From assembly GCA_003209955.1 (NCBI GenBank), contig QCOD01000001.1:97330-144272 (forward strand): a stretch of 46,943 bases of DNA. The letters run 5' to 3'. The notes beneath the pieces were generated by a model. The model saw only the letters and a program-made list of their open reading frames with translations. It made no database searches and was not told where the DNA came from. Shown here piece after piece: positions 25,333 to 33,881 of the stretch. The DNA is from OCS116 cluster bacterium AG-430-B22. Its GTDB lineage: Bacteria; Pseudomonadota; Alphaproteobacteria; MED-G09. Position 1 is the first letter of the stretch. Each line of letters opens with the position of its first letter. Position numbers and translations under genes: made by a program.

Positions 25333-26825
25333 ATTTTTTGATCATAATCACCAATTTCTTCAAATTTTATTAATTCACTATTAAGATCATGAAATACTTC
25401 TTTCATTCTATCCTCGGATACTGTGCTTTCACACACAACAACAAGATTTGGTGAATTTGATGAAGCTCTTATTAAACCCCAAGAACCATCTTCAAGATGA
25501 ATTCTAACTCCATTTACAGTTAAGATAGATAATATTTTTTGTCCTGCTAAAGGCTGATTATTTTTCATTTTATTTTGAAAAATCTTTTTTATTTTTTCTA
25601 CAACATCATATTTTTTTTCTTCTGGGCATTTTGGAGACATAGTTGGTGATGAGAAGGTTATAGGGAGCTCGTTATATAAATCATTAAGTTTTTTATTTTT
25701 GTTTTTGTCTAATATTTTTAGAATTTCAATTGCAGACAAAATACCATCATCATACCCTCGACCTATCGGGTTATTGAAAAAGAAATGACCGGATCTTTCG
25801 AAACCAGCTGTAGCATTTATCTCATTTGTTTTTCTTTTAATATAACTGTGACCAGTTTTCCACAAAACAATTTCAGAATTGCTCTTTTTAAGAATTTCAT
25901 CAGTTAGAAAAAGGGAAGTAGACTTAACATCAACTACAAATTTTGAATTTGAATTTTCCAAGGATAGGTTTCTAGCAATAAGTAACCCAATTTTATCAGC
26001 AAATATTTCTTGTCCGTTATTATCAACTACACCTACGCGATCTCCATCACCGTCAAATGCAAAACCTATATCTGCATTATTTTCTAAAACATTTTTTCCT
26101 AAATCTTTTAGCATTATTAAATCTTCAGGATTAGGATTGTAATTTGGAAATGAGCTATCCAAATCACAATGCAAGGGAATAACTTCAACACCCAATAAAC
26201 TAAGAGCTTTAGGCGCAAAAAGACCTGCCGTACCATTTCCACATGCTACTACAGCTTTAATTTTTCTATTTATTTTATATTTTGAAGTTATATCTAAGAG
26301 ATACTCATTATTGATGTTCCTAAAAATATATTTTCCAGGATTATTTGAAGTTTTATCTTTATCTTCTATAACTTTTTTTAAATTATTAATTAGATCTGGA
26401 CCAAAAGTAAGAGTCTTTTCATTCCCCATTTTTATTCCTGTCCAACCATTAGGGTTATGGCTAGCTGTAACCATCGCAACATTATCACAGTCGAGAAAAT
26501 ATTGAGAAAAATAAGCTCCAGGAGAAATTGTTAAACCTACATCATAAACATCAACTCCAGAGGCTATTAATCCCCCAATAAGAGCTTCTTTTATTTCTTC
26601 AGAGTATGATCGGAAATCATGTCCTACAGAAATTCTGCCATTATTATTAGATTGTTTGATAAGTTTTCCTAAACCTAGTCCAATTTTTTGGACGCCTGCT
26701 AAATTAATTTGTTTAGGATATAGCCAACGTGCATCATACTCCCTAAAGCCTAAATTATATATTTCAGGATTTTCATCATAATCTTTAAGTTTAAAATTTA
26801 CTGGATTTGAATAGTTGATATCCAA
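25329..26825 (-). CDS. Phosphomannomutase/phosphoglucomutase
   Basis: This is a 498-residue enzyme of the alpha-D-phosphohexomutase superfamily, PMM/PGM (AlgC-like) branch. It interconverts the 1- and 6-phosphates of mannose or glucose for surface polysaccharide and LPS. All four active-site parts are visible: 'FREYDARW' at the start, the phosphoserine loop 'TASHNP' (S122), the metal loop 'FDGDGDRVG', the sugar loop 'GFERSGHFFF' and the phosphate loop 'RASSNSPNLVV'. It starts with TTG at 26825, directly after the TAG of the dehydrogenase gene, with AAAGGA 6 bases upstream inside that gene. There is no better ATG before the 'FREYDARW' motif. It is co-transcribed with the upstream SDR. Confidence 0.92.
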   Translation of the reverse strand: MDINYSNPVNFKLKDYDENPEIYNLGFREYDARWLYPKQINLAGVQKIGLGLGKLIKQSNNNGRISVGHDFRSYSEEIKEALIGGLIASGVDVYDVGLTISPGAYFSQYFLDCDNVAMVTASHNPNGWTGIKMGNEKTLTFGPDLINNLKKVIEDKDKTSNNPGKYIFRNINNEYLLDITSKYKINRKIKAVVACGNGTAGLFAPKALSLLGVEVIPLHCDLDSSFPNYNPNPEDLIMLKDLGKNVLENNADIGFAFDGDGDRVGVVDNNGQEIFADKIGLLIARNLSLENSNSKFVVDVKSTSLFLTDEILKKSNSEIVLWKTGHSYIKRKTNEINATAGFERSGHFFFNNPIGRGYDDGILSAIEILKILDKNKNKKLNDLYNELPITFSSPTMSPKCPEEKKYDVVEKIKKIFQNKMKNNQPLAGQKILSILTVNGVRIHLEDGSWGLIRASSNSPNLVVVCESTVSEDRMKEVFHDLNSELIKFEEIGDYDQKI

Positions 26826-27728
26826 CTAAGTTCCTTTCATTGCTTTTTCTAATACTTTACCAGTTTGTTCTCCACCATTAAAGAATGGCTTAGCTTCAGA
26901 GAAATCAGATATTTTGTCCCAGTTTTTTTCTAAATCTTCAGCCGAAGCTTCTAAACCAAGGTTTTCTCCTTCGCTTTCCATTATCTTAGCAACAGAATAA
27001 ACACCAGCTCCAGCACATAGAATTGTTCCAGTAGGGCCATTCTCACTTGATAGATAAATAACTGCCGGGGTAACGCTACCAGGGGTCAAAAGCTGTTCAG
27101 CCTCAGGGGGCATGAGATTTTCTGTCATTCTGGTGTATGCTACCGGGCATAAGACATTACAATTAATATTATATTTTTGTCCTTCAAGCTTAAGAGTATT
27201 TACAAATCCTACAACACCAAGTTTTGCAGCCCCATAATTTGATTGACCAAAGTTTCCATATAAACCTGTAGATGAAGTGGTAACTAAAATTCTTCCATAG
27301 TTCTGTTCTTTCATAATCTCCCATACCATTTTTGTAGGTTTGACTGATCCCATCAAATGAATATCTGTTACAAGAGTAAAATCTTCCATAGTCATCTTAG
27401 TAAAAGACCTATCCCTTAATATTCCTGCATTGTTTATGAGTATATCTATCCGACCAAACTCATCCATTGTTTGGTCAACCATATTTTTTACGCCATCATC
27501 ATCAGTGACAGATGAGCCATTTGGGATAGCTACTCCTCCAGCTTCAGTGATTTCTTTTACAACATTATTGGCTGCATCAGATGAACCTCCTGATCCATCA
27601 ACAGAGCCCCCAAGATCATTTACAACAACTTTTGCACCTCTTTTTGCAAATTCTAGAGAGTGACTTCTACCCAATCCACCTCCTGCTCCAGTTACAATCA
27701 CAACTTTATCTTTGAAGCTTATTGTCAT
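26826..27728 (-). CDS. Short-chain dehydrogenase/reductase, 3-hydroxyacyl-CoA dehydrogenase-like
   Basis: This 300-residue SDR resembles the (3R)-hydroxyacyl-CoA dehydrogenase domain of peroxisomal multifunctional enzyme 2. The NAD(P) loop 'VTGAGGGLGRSHSLEFAKRG', then 'VVNDLGGSVDGSGGSSDAA' (typical of that group), 'NNAGILRDRSFTKM', and the catalytic 'SNYGAAKLGVVGF' are all present, with a serine in 'TTSSTGLYG'. I use the ATG at 27728: an upstream in-frame ATG at 27740 exists, but GGAGG (the bases coding its residues 2-3) is exactly placed as the ribosome site for the later one. It is followed directly by the phosphomannomutase. A role in fatty-acid or sterol-like acyl-CoA metabolism is plausible, given the acyl-CoA dehydrogenases in the window, but unproven. 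Confidence 0.9.
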   Translation of the reverse strand: MTISFKDKVVIVTGAGGGLGRSHSLEFAKRGAKVVVNDLGGSVDGSGGSSDAANNVVKEITEAGGVAIPNGSSVTDDDGVKNMVDQTMDEFGRIDILINNAGILRDRSFTKMTMEDFTLVTDIHLMGSVKPTKMVWEIMKEQNYGRILVTTSSTGLYGNFGQSNYGAAKLGVVGFVNTLKLEGQKYNINCNVLCPVAYTRMTENLMPPEAEQLLTPGSVTPAVIYLSSENGPTGTILCAGAGVYSVAKIMESEGENLGLEASAEDLEKNWDKISDFSEAKPFFNGGEQTGKVLEKAMKGT

Positions 27729-27835
27729 TTTATCCTCCATAATGAATATATATACTCTTAATATTTTGAAAAACTTATGGTCAAGTTAAATTTTCTTAAT
27801 AGAATGAATTAACAAATTTTTAAAAAGAGGTTTAG

Positions 27836-28444
27836 ATGATTTTATACGATTTTATTCCAGCGCCAAATCCAAGAAGAGTAAGGGTATTTCTTCATGAAAA
27901 AGGAATAGAGGTTCCAACAAAACAAATTAATATTATGAAGGGAGAGCATAAAGAAGAAGATTATAAAAAAATAAGTCCTTTATCTCAAATCCCTACTTTA
28001 AAGTTAGATGATGGAACATGTATAACTGAATCTATAGCCATTTGTAGGTATTTTGAGGCTTTGCACCCAGAACCAAGTTTAATGGGAAGTAGTCCAGAAG
28101 AGATAGCTGTTATTGAAATGTGGCAAAGAAGACTAGAACTATTACTTATGATAAGTATTGCTAATACCTATAGACATGGACATCCTGCAATGGCTGCTTT
28201 AGAAGATCAAGTTAAAGAGTGGTCAGAAGCAAGCCGTCCAAGGGTTATAAAAATGCTTCATTGGTTTGACAAGCAAATGCAAGATAAAGAGTTTATGTGT
28301 TTAGACAAATATACGATTGCCGATATTTCTGCGCTCATTTGTTTTGATTTTGCTAAATGGCCAAAGATTGAGATTCCAGAGGAATGCATTAATCTTAAAA
28401 ATTATTATGAGAGACTTAATTCTAGGCCAAGTGCAAAAGCATAA
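27836..28444 (+). CDS. Glutathione S-transferase-like protein
   Basis: This 202-residue protein has the two-domain GST layout: a thioredoxin-like N-domain (about 1-80; 'MILYDFIPAPNPRRVRVFLHEKG', 'ISPLSQIPTLKLDDGTCITES' with the conserved Pro and the ES that binds glutathione) and a helical C-domain (about 90-202) with 'YTIADISALICFDFAKW'. The N-terminal catalytic residue sits in 'PAPNPRR', where many bacterial GSTs have SPN or SxxS; the activity is not predictable. AGAGG precedes the ATG. It is divergent from the SDR over 107 bp and followed by the rnpB promoter. gshA in this window suggests that glutathione is available. Confidence 0.9.
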   Translation: MILYDFIPAPNPRRVRVFLHEKGIEVPTKQINIMKGEHKEEDYKKISPLSQIPTLKLDDGTCITESIAICRYFEALHPEPSLMGSSPEEIAVIEMWQRRLELLLMISIANTYRHGHPAMAALEDQVKEWSEASRPRVIKMLHWFDKQMQDKEFMCLDKYTIADISALICFDFAKWPKIEIPEECINLKNYYERLNSRPSAKA

Positions 28445-28453
28445 GATTATTTC

Positions 28454-28482
28454 TTGACCAAATTATTGTTTTTTAATAGAAA
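28454..28482 (+). promoter_or_regulatory. Predicted rnpB promoter
   Basis: TTGACC (28454-28459) and TAGAAA (28477-28482) are separated by 17 bp. A start 7 bases after the -10 falls at 28489, which is exactly the first base of the rnpB P1 stem. That agreement supports the call. Confidence 0.6.
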
Positions 28483-28488
28483 AAAATA

Positions 28489-28828
28489 GTCAGATGGCTG
28501 GATGATCGCACTTTTATGTGAGGAAAGTCCGGGCTCCAAGAGACGCAGTGCCGGATAATGCCCGGCGAGGGTGACCTCAGGGAAAGTGCCACAGAAAATA
28601 TACCGCCATTTTGGTAAGGGTGAAAAGGTGCGGTAAGAGCGCACCGCAAATATGGTAACATATTTGGCAAGGCAAACCCCACTGGGAGCAAGACCAAATA
28701 GGAATAGTGATATAAATGTCTCTTTATGCTATTCGGGTAGGTTGCTAGAGATTTATGGCGACATAAATTCAAGATGAATGATCATCACCACTTTGTGGAT
28801 ACAGAACCCGGCTTATAAGCCATCTGAC
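28489..28828 (+). ncRNA. rnpB: RNase P RNA, bacterial type A
   Basis: This is the catalytic RNA that matures tRNA 5' ends, about 340 nt. The ends form a perfect 11-bp P1 (GTCAGATGGCT, 28489-28499, with its complement 28818-28828). The universal conserved cores are present: 'GAGGAAAGTCCGGGCTCC' near the 5' end, the 'AGGGTGACCTCAGGGAAAGTGCCACAGAAA'-like CR-II/III region split over 28566-28600, the 'AAACCCCACTGGGAGCAAGACCAAATAGG'-like segment, and the 3' 'ACAGAACCCGGCTTATAAGCC'. The order matches the alphaproteobacterial type. It has its own promoter and stands just upstream of the dcw operon. Short reading frames across this span on the minus strand are not genes. Confidence 0.97.
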
Positions 28829-28864
28829 AAAAAATACATTATTTTAATAAATTCTAACAAAAAG

Positions 28865-28873
28865 TTATCCACA
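28865..28873 (+). promoter_or_regulatory. Perfect DnaA box upstream of mraZ
   Basis: TTATCCACA is an exact match to the strong DnaA consensus, in the 151-bp gap between rnpB and mraZ. It lies about 20 bp upstream of the TATAAT of the predicted dcw promoter, roughly in the -35 region. A single box does not make an origin. Transcriptional control by DnaA is inference. Confidence 0.55.
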
Positions 28874-28893
28874 GATAACCCTAATTTATCATA

Positions 28894-28899
28894 TATAAT
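28894..28899 (+). promoter_or_regulatory. -10 box of the predicted mraZ/dcw promoter
   Basis: A perfect TATAAT, with transcription expected to start near 28906. No good -35 lies 16-18 bp upstream; the DnaA box partly occupies that place, which would fit an activator- or DnaA-dependent promoter. The start falls just before the MraZ operator, giving a leader of about 74 bases to the mraZ ATG. Confidence 0.5.
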
Positions 28900-28908
28900 C
28901 CACTTTTT

Positions 28909-28943
28909 ACCATTGACTCCCATACAATCCCATGTTAACCCAT
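28909..28943 (-). promoter_or_regulatory. MraZ operator (phased ATGGG repeats)
   Basis: On the minus strand ATGGG occurs three times at exact 10-bp steps (CCCAT on the plus strand at 28919, 28929 and 28939). A one-mismatch copy, ACCAT, sits another 10 bp upstream at 28909. MraZ is known to bind direct TGGG repeats separated by about 6 bases upstream of its own gene in E. coli and other bacteria, and to repress the dcw operon. The match in unit, spacing and place is very good. Confidence 0.85.
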
Positions 28944-28979
28944 AATATAACGCCATGCGTGTGTTCAAAAGGATTATAA

Positions 28980-29459
28980 ATGAATATTTTTTTGTCAAAT
29001 ACAGTTAACAAGATTGATGCTAAGGGAAGGGTTTCAATTCCATCTCAATTCAGATCTGTTCTTGAAAACCAAGGATTTGCTGGGGTTTATTTATATCCGT
29101 CATTTACAACTCAATCAATTGATGGTGGAGGAGAGTCTTTAATCAATCAAATTGCTCAAAGTATTGAAAAAATGCAGCTCTTTGCAGAAGAAACTGATGC
29201 ATTAGCTACTGCTCTTTTTTCCGAGACATATCAACTTAACTATGATCAGGACGGAAGAGTATCTCTTCCTGGATCTTTAATAAAACATGCAGGATTAAAA
29301 GATAAAGTAACATTTGCTGGTATAGGGCAAAAATTTCAAATGTGGGAACCATCTGCTTTTGAGAGCTTTAAAATTGATGCTAGAACAAAGGCTCTTCAAA
29401 ATAGAGATTTGATAGGGCCATCCGTTAATTTTTCAAAAAATTCCCAGGTTAATGAGTGA
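28980..29459 (+). CDS. mraZ: Transcriptional regulator MraZ
   Basis: MraZ is the first gene of the dcw cluster and its DNA-binding autorepressor. It has two SpoVT/AbrB-like swapped-hairpin repeats. The first is 'NTVNKIDAKGRVSIPSQFR' (residues 7-25). The second is 'YQLNYDQDGRVSLPGSLIKHAG' in the later half. Length (159) is slightly above the usual 140-155. AAGG precedes the ATG at 28980. The upstream 10-bp-phased ATGGG repeats are the expected operator for this protein. Its TGA overlaps the rsmH ATG by one base. By analogy with E. coli MraZ it should limit expression of all genes downstream through ftsZ. Confidence 0.96.
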   Translation: MNIFLSNTVNKIDAKGRVSIPSQFRSVLENQGFAGVYLYPSFTTQSIDGGGESLINQIAQSIEKMQLFAEETDALATALFSETYQLNYDQDGRVSLPGSLIKHAGLKDKVTFAGIGQKFQMWEPSAFESFKIDARTKALQNRDLIGPSVNFSKNSQVNE

Positions 29460-30436
29460 TGTCAAATATAGAGCTTCAACATAAACCTGTAATGTGTGAA
29501 GAAGTTCTTTCAATATTAAATCCTTCTGATGGTTGTGTATATTTAGATGGAACTTTGGGGGCAGGGGGCCATTCAAGAAAAATTTTAGAAAGTGCAGATT
29601 GTAGCGTTATAGGAATTGATAAAGATCCAACCGCAATTGAGTTATGTAGAGATCTTGAAAAACAATATGGTAATAAATTTTTATCAATTAATGGAAGCTT
29701 TGGTAATTTATCTCAACACCTTCACTCAATAGGGATTAATAAAATTGATGGAATTTTATTAGATTTAGGAACCTCCTCGATGCAGCTAGGAACGCCCGAG
29801 AGAGGATTTTCTTTTCAATTTGATGCGCCTTTAGATATGCGTATGACTCAGACTGGAGAAACAGCATATGATATAATAAATTCATTAAGTGAAAAATCTT
29901 TAGCAGATATAATTTTTTATTTTGGTGAAGAAAGAAGCTCAAGAAAAATTGCAAAAGCAATTGTAAATAAAAGAAAAATTAAGAAAATCAAAACAACATT
30001 TGATCTAAATGAAATAGTTTTAAGTGTTAAAAAAACAAAAAATAAAAAAATACATCCCGCTACTAAAACTTTTCAAGCACTAAGAATATATATTAACAAT
30101 GAACTTAAGGATCTATATAAGGCATTGATTTCTATTGAGAAAGTTCTTTCTGAGAAAGGAAGGTTAGTAATTATTTCTTTTCATTCTCTTGAAGATAGAA
30201 TTGTAAAAAACTTTATTAAAGAAAATTCGATACCTTTAAAAAAATACGATCCTAAAAATCCCGATCAGATTTTTGTTTATGAAAACAGAAAAGTAATAAA
30301 GCCATCCAAAGATGAGGTTAAGAAAAATCGAAGATCAAGATCAGCAAAGCTAAGATGGGTTTTTAGGTCATCACTCAAAGTAAGCCAATTGAATTCATCT
30401 CATAATTTTATTAGTTATGGAGGTATAGAATGCTGA
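29459..30436 (+). CDS. rsmH: 16S rRNA (cytosine-1402-N4)-methyltransferase
   Basis: RsmH (MraW) methylates N4 of C1402 in the 16S rRNA P-site. The 325-residue protein has the usual start 'HKPVMCEEVLSIL', the AdoMet site 'YLDGTLGAGGHSRKIL', 'GILLDLGTSSMQL', 'RGFSFQFDAPLDMRM', and the C-terminal 'VIISFHSLEDRIVKNFIKE' and 'NRRSRSAKLRW'. I take the ATG at 29459, overlapping the mraZ stop (TGATG). A GTG one codon upstream is a possible alternative. It overlaps ftsL by 7 bases. This is the standard second place in the dcw cluster. Confidence 0.97.
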   Translation: MSNIELQHKPVMCEEVLSILNPSDGCVYLDGTLGAGGHSRKILESADCSVIGIDKDPTAIELCRDLEKQYGNKFLSINGSFGNLSQHLHSIGINKIDGILLDLGTSSMQLGTPERGFSFQFDAPLDMRMTQTGETAYDIINSLSEKSLADIIFYFGEERSSRKIAKAIVNKRKIKKIKTTFDLNEIVLSVKKTKNKKIHPATKTFQALRIYINNELKDLYKALISIEKVLSEKGRLVIISFHSLEDRIVKNFIKENSIPLKKYDPKNPDQIFVYENRKVIKPSKDEVKKNRRSRSAKLRWVFRSSLKVSQLNSSHNFISYGGIEC

Positions 30437-30720
30437 GAATAATTTCATTTTTTAGCATCGTAATTTTTTTGATGATTAATATCTATCATTACAATGTTAG
30501 TTATGAGGCCATTAAATTAGAAAAGAAAATTTACAAAATTGAAAATGAAATTTTTGATGAACAAAATCGTGAAACTCAGTTAACTACAGAATGGGCAATC
30601 ATTACAAGTCCTAAGAATTTAGAAAAATTAGCAGATAGATATTCCAAAAGCTTAAATCTGAAACCAGTTACAGGTAATCAGATATTAATTAATTCTCAAA
30701 ATAAAGATGAGATCAATTAA
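30430..30720 (+). CDS. ftsL: Cell division protein FtsL
   Basis: This small single-pass division protein is recognised mainly by its place between rsmH and ftsI. The 96 residues comprise a short cytoplasmic start, one membrane segment ('IISFFSIVIFLMINIYHY', about 4-21), and a periplasmic coiled-coil-like part rich in K/E/I ('IKLEKKIYKIENEIFDEQ'), ending in 'LEKLADRYSKSLNLKPV', the short segment typical of alphaproteobacterial FtsL. Sequence conservation is low in this family. FtsL joins FtsB and FtsQ to recruit and activate FtsW-FtsI at midcell. It overlaps rsmH by 7 bases and is followed directly by ftsI. Confidence 0.9.
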   Translation: MLRIISFFSIVIFLMINIYHYNVSYEAIKLEKKIYKIENEIFDEQNRETQLTTEWAIITSPKNLEKLADRYSKSLNLKPVTGNQILINSQNKDEIN

Positions 30721-32454
30721 ATGTCTAAATCAAAAATATATAATAAAATAATTGTTGGAGATGATATTCAACACCTATTGGTAAATGATCAAAAAACTAA
30801 TAAATATTCTTTATCAAAGGACCCTATAACAGTTGGAAAAGAAAGATTAAAAATTGCACTTTATTTCTTTGTTTTTTTCTTTGCTATTTTTTCTGTTAGA
30901 AATACATTCTTGTCTGTTTTTCCAGGCGATGTTATCAGTGAACCTCAATTTTCTCTAGCTTTATCAACAAAAAAACCATTACCTGATATTTATGATAGGA
31001 CTGGTAAAAATCTCTTAGTTACCACTTTTAAAACTACTAGGGCTGCTGTGGTCAAAAGGTCTTCTTTTAATAATTTTGATGTTCATAAGGCAGCAAATAA
31101 ATTATCTCCTTATCTAAAAGAAGAACCAAAAGAATTATTGGAAAGACTTTTAAGTGGGAAATATGTCGAAATTGCTAATGATATAAGTGAAAAACAGCAA
31201 TATGATATTTTAAACTCAGGTGTTGCAGAGGTTGAATTCCATAAAGTTTGGAGAAGAGTTTATCCGAGTAAGTCATTAGCATCACATATTCTTGGCCATT
31301 CAAACCGAGATTTTGATCAGAAATCTTCATCTGGTTTTGAAAGGTGGTTATACAAGAATGAAATTAAAAATAATAAAATTAATTTATCAATAAATTTAAA
31401 TATTCAAAATCATCTCGAAAATATTATTGAAAATGCAATTACGGAATATAATGCAGAAGCAAGTTTTGGTATTGTTCTTAACGCAAAAAATGGGGAAATT
31501 ATAGCTCTTGCATCATTTCCTAATTTTGATCCAAATACAGTTAATAATCATTCACAATCAAAAACAGCTAATCAAAGATTTAATAGGGCTATACAAGGAA
31601 GTTATGAGCTTGGCTCAGTAATGAAAATATTTACACTAGCTATGGCTTTAGAAGAAGAAAGAATTAACTTATCCGATGAGTTTGATGTATGGAAATGTAT
31701 TAATAAAAATCGAAAAAAATGTCTTTCAGATTATCGTAAGAGTAAGGTGCAATATTTGAATGCTGCACAATGTCTTATCAACTCTTCAAATATTTGTATG
31801 GCTCAAATTGCTCATATAGTTGGACTAGAAACACAAAAAAGATTTTTATCTGAAACAGGATTACTTGATGAACAATTTATTGAGCTTTATGAAATGGGAA
31901 AGCCAAGTTTACCAGAGAGGTGGAACGAACTATCAATGGAGCAGATATCCTTTGGTCAGGGTTTAGGTGTAGTGCCTTTATCTTTTGCATCAGCTGTTGC
32001 TGCAGTTGTTAATGGAGGATATTTAATCGAACCAACATTATATCTTAGAGATAAAGGTTATAAAACTAACGCTAAATTAATTACTTCTGATGTAAGTAAA
32101 AGCATGCGCTATGTTATGCGTGAAGTCGTGAAGAATGGTTCTGGAAAAAAAGCTGATGTAGATGGATATAATGTTATTGGTAAAACTGGAACTGCTGATA
32201 AACCTTGTATTACAGGGGGTTATTGCGGAAGGATGACTAGTTTTGTTGGTGCTTTTCCAGGAAATGATCCAGAGTATGTTGTTTTGGTTAGTTTAGATAA
32301 TCCAAAAGGAAAAAAAGGTGTAAGAGGTTCTTCAGCATATTGGAATGCAGCACCCGCTGCTGGTGAAATTATAAAGTTAATAGCTCCTCAATTAAATATT
32401 CCAATTCAAAATAATTTTAATGTGTTTCAAGAACATGCCAGGGCAGATAATTAA
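30721..32454 (+). CDS. ftsI: Septal peptidoglycan transpeptidase FtsI (PBP3)
   Basis: FtsI is the class B penicillin-binding protein that cross-links septal wall and pairs with FtsW. The 577-residue order is: cytoplasmic tail, one membrane segment about residues 45-64 ('IALYFFVFFFAIFSVRN'), a pedestal domain with 'PLPDIYDRTGKNLL' and 'YPSKSLASHILGHSNRDF', and the transpeptidase domain. The active-site motifs are SVMK (S299), 'SSN' and 'KTGTA'. The alphaproteobacterial 'YELGSVMKIFT' is seen here instead of the gammaproteobacterial 'EPGS'. It starts right after ftsL and overlaps murE by one base. Confidence 0.96.
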   Translation: MSKSKIYNKIIVGDDIQHLLVNDQKTNKYSLSKDPITVGKERLKIALYFFVFFFAIFSVRNTFLSVFPGDVISEPQFSLALSTKKPLPDIYDRTGKNLLVTTFKTTRAAVVKRSSFNNFDVHKAANKLSPYLKEEPKELLERLLSGKYVEIANDISEKQQYDILNSGVAEVEFHKVWRRVYPSKSLASHILGHSNRDFDQKSSSGFERWLYKNEIKNNKINLSINLNIQNHLENIIENAITEYNAEASFGIVLNAKNGEIIALASFPNFDPNTVNNHSQSKTANQRFNRAIQGSYELGSVMKIFTLAMALEEERINLSDEFDVWKCINKNRKKCLSDYRKSKVQYLNAAQCLINSSNICMAQIAHIVGLETQKRFLSETGLLDEQFIELYEMGKPSLPERWNELSMEQISFGQGLGVVPLSFASAVAAVVNGGYLIEPTLYLRDKGYKTNAKLITSDVSKSMRYVMREVVKNGSGKKADVDGYNVIGKTGTADKPCITGGYCGRMTSFVGAFPGNDPEYVVLVSLDNPKGKKGVRGSSAYWNAAPAAGEIIKLIAPQLNIPIQNNFNVFQEHARADN

Positions 32455-33881
32455 TGATTTCATTAAAAGATATAAAAGATCATTTATCTTCAGATGTTAT
32501 TATTAAAGGGGTGACATGCGATAGTAGAAAAGTTGAGCCCGGGTATATTTTTGTAGCCATTCAAGGAGAAATAAATCGAGGTGAAGATTTTATTGATGAA
32601 GCGATTAGAAAAGGTGCAAGTGTTATTGTAACTTCTTTAGATTCTGATTTAAAATTAGATATCCCAATCATTAAAGATGAAAATCCAAGGAGATATTTAT
32701 CCTATATCTCATCAATTGTTTTTAATGATTCTCCTCAGACAGTTTGTGCGATTACGGGAACTAATGGAAAAACATCTACAACAAATTTTTTACAACAAAT
32801 CTGGAATTTGATGGGATTAAAATCTTCTAGTATTGGTACTTTAGGTATTATTGGAAATGAAGAAATACAAGATACAAATATTACTACTCCAGACCCCGTC
32901 TTACTACATAAGACATTGGAAAAATTATCCAATCAGAGCTTTACACATTTAGCTTTAGAGGCCTCAAGCCATGGCTTATCACAATACCGAATTGATAATG
33001 TTAAAATTAGAGCAGCAGGGTTTACAAATATTAGCCAAGACCATCTTGATTATCATAACACTATGGAAGAATATTTTGATGCAAAGAAACGTCTTTTTAC
33101 AGAAATACTTCCTAAAGATAATTATTCCGTTATTTGCATCGATACAGAAGAAGGCAGAGAATTATCTTCAATTATTAACGCTAGTGGAAAAGGTGTCATA
33201 GAGGTTGGTGAGTCAGCAAACGCACTTAATCTGAGAAGGTTGGTTCCAACTGAGTTAGGAATGGAAATGATATTTCAATATAGTGGTAGACAATTTTCTA
33301 TTCCTCTTAAGGTTGAAGGTTATTTTCAAGCTATGAATATTTTATGTGCAGCAGGATTAGCTATAGCCTCAGGTTCACCATCAGAAAAAGTTTTTGAGCA
33401 TTTAAAAGATCTTAGACCAATCCCTGGGAGACTTGAGTTCTGTGGTTTGAGTAAAAAAGAAGCTAAGATCTATGTTGATTATGCTCATACTCCAGATGCA
33501 TTAACTGCAGCTTTATTTTCTCTAAGAGAGCTTACAGAAAACAACATAACCATCGTTTTTGGTTGTGGAGGTGGTAGAGATAGATTTAAAAGACCTATCA
33601 TGGGAGAAATAGCAGAAAATTTTGCAGATTGCATAATTATTACAGATGACAATCCTAGAAATGAAGATTCAAATAAAATTAGAAAGTCAATATTAGAAAC
33701 TTGTCCCTCAGCTATAGAAATACCCAATCGAAAAAAGGCTATTATTACTGCAATCAATAAAGGTGAAAAAGGTGATTCAATTTTAATTGCTGGTAAAGGT
33801 CATGAAAAGTTTCAAATTATTGGCGATAGAAAAATTCCTTTTTCTGATCAAGAGATAATAAGGGAAGTGATAGGTAATTAA
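32454..33881 (+). CDS. murE: UDP-MurNAc-tripeptide synthetase (meso-diaminopimelate-adding)
   Basis: MurE adds the third residue to UDP-MurNAc-L-Ala-D-Glu. The ATP loop 'TGTNGKTSTT' is at 101-110. 'TTPDPVLLHKTL', 'LALEASSHGL' and 'DYAHTPDAL' are family marks. The 'TDDNPRNED' segment (the DNPR motif) marks meso-diaminopimelate-adding enzymes rather than lysine-adding ones, so the wall is of the Gram-negative type. Length (475) is normal. The start overlaps the ftsI stop by one base, and murF begins immediately after its stop. Confidence 0.96.
   Translation: MISLKDIKDHLSSDVIIKGVTCDSRKVEPGYIFVAIQGEINRGEDFIDEAIRKGASVIVTSLDSDLKLDIPIIKDENPRRYLSYISSIVFNDSPQTVCAITGTNGKTSTTNFLQQIWNLMGLKSSSIGTLGIIGNEEIQDTNITTPDPVLLHKTLEKLSNQSFTHLALEASSHGLSQYRIDNVKIRAAGFTNISQDHLDYHNTMEEYFDAKKRLFTEILPKDNYSVICIDTEEGRELSSIINASGKGVIEVGESANALNLRRLVPTELGMEMIFQYSGRQFSIPLKVEGYFQAMNILCAAGLAIASGSPSEKVFEHLKDLRPIPGRLEFCGLSKKEAKIYVDYAHTPDALTAALFSLRELTENNITIVFGCGGGRDRFKRPIMGEIAENFADCIIITDDNPRNEDSNKIRKSILETCPSAIEIPNRKKAIITAINKGEKGDSILIAGKGHEKFQIIGDRKIPFSDQEIIREVIGN

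Noticed and set aside
28447-28772. Two overlapping minus-strand frames of 65 and 99 codons
   Set aside because: They cover the RNase P RNA gene, whose conserved structure explains the sequence.
28829-28979. Possible replication origin because of the perfect DnaA box
   Set aside because: Only one good box; no cluster, no adjacent dnaA/dnaN or parAB, and the place is the dcw promoter region.
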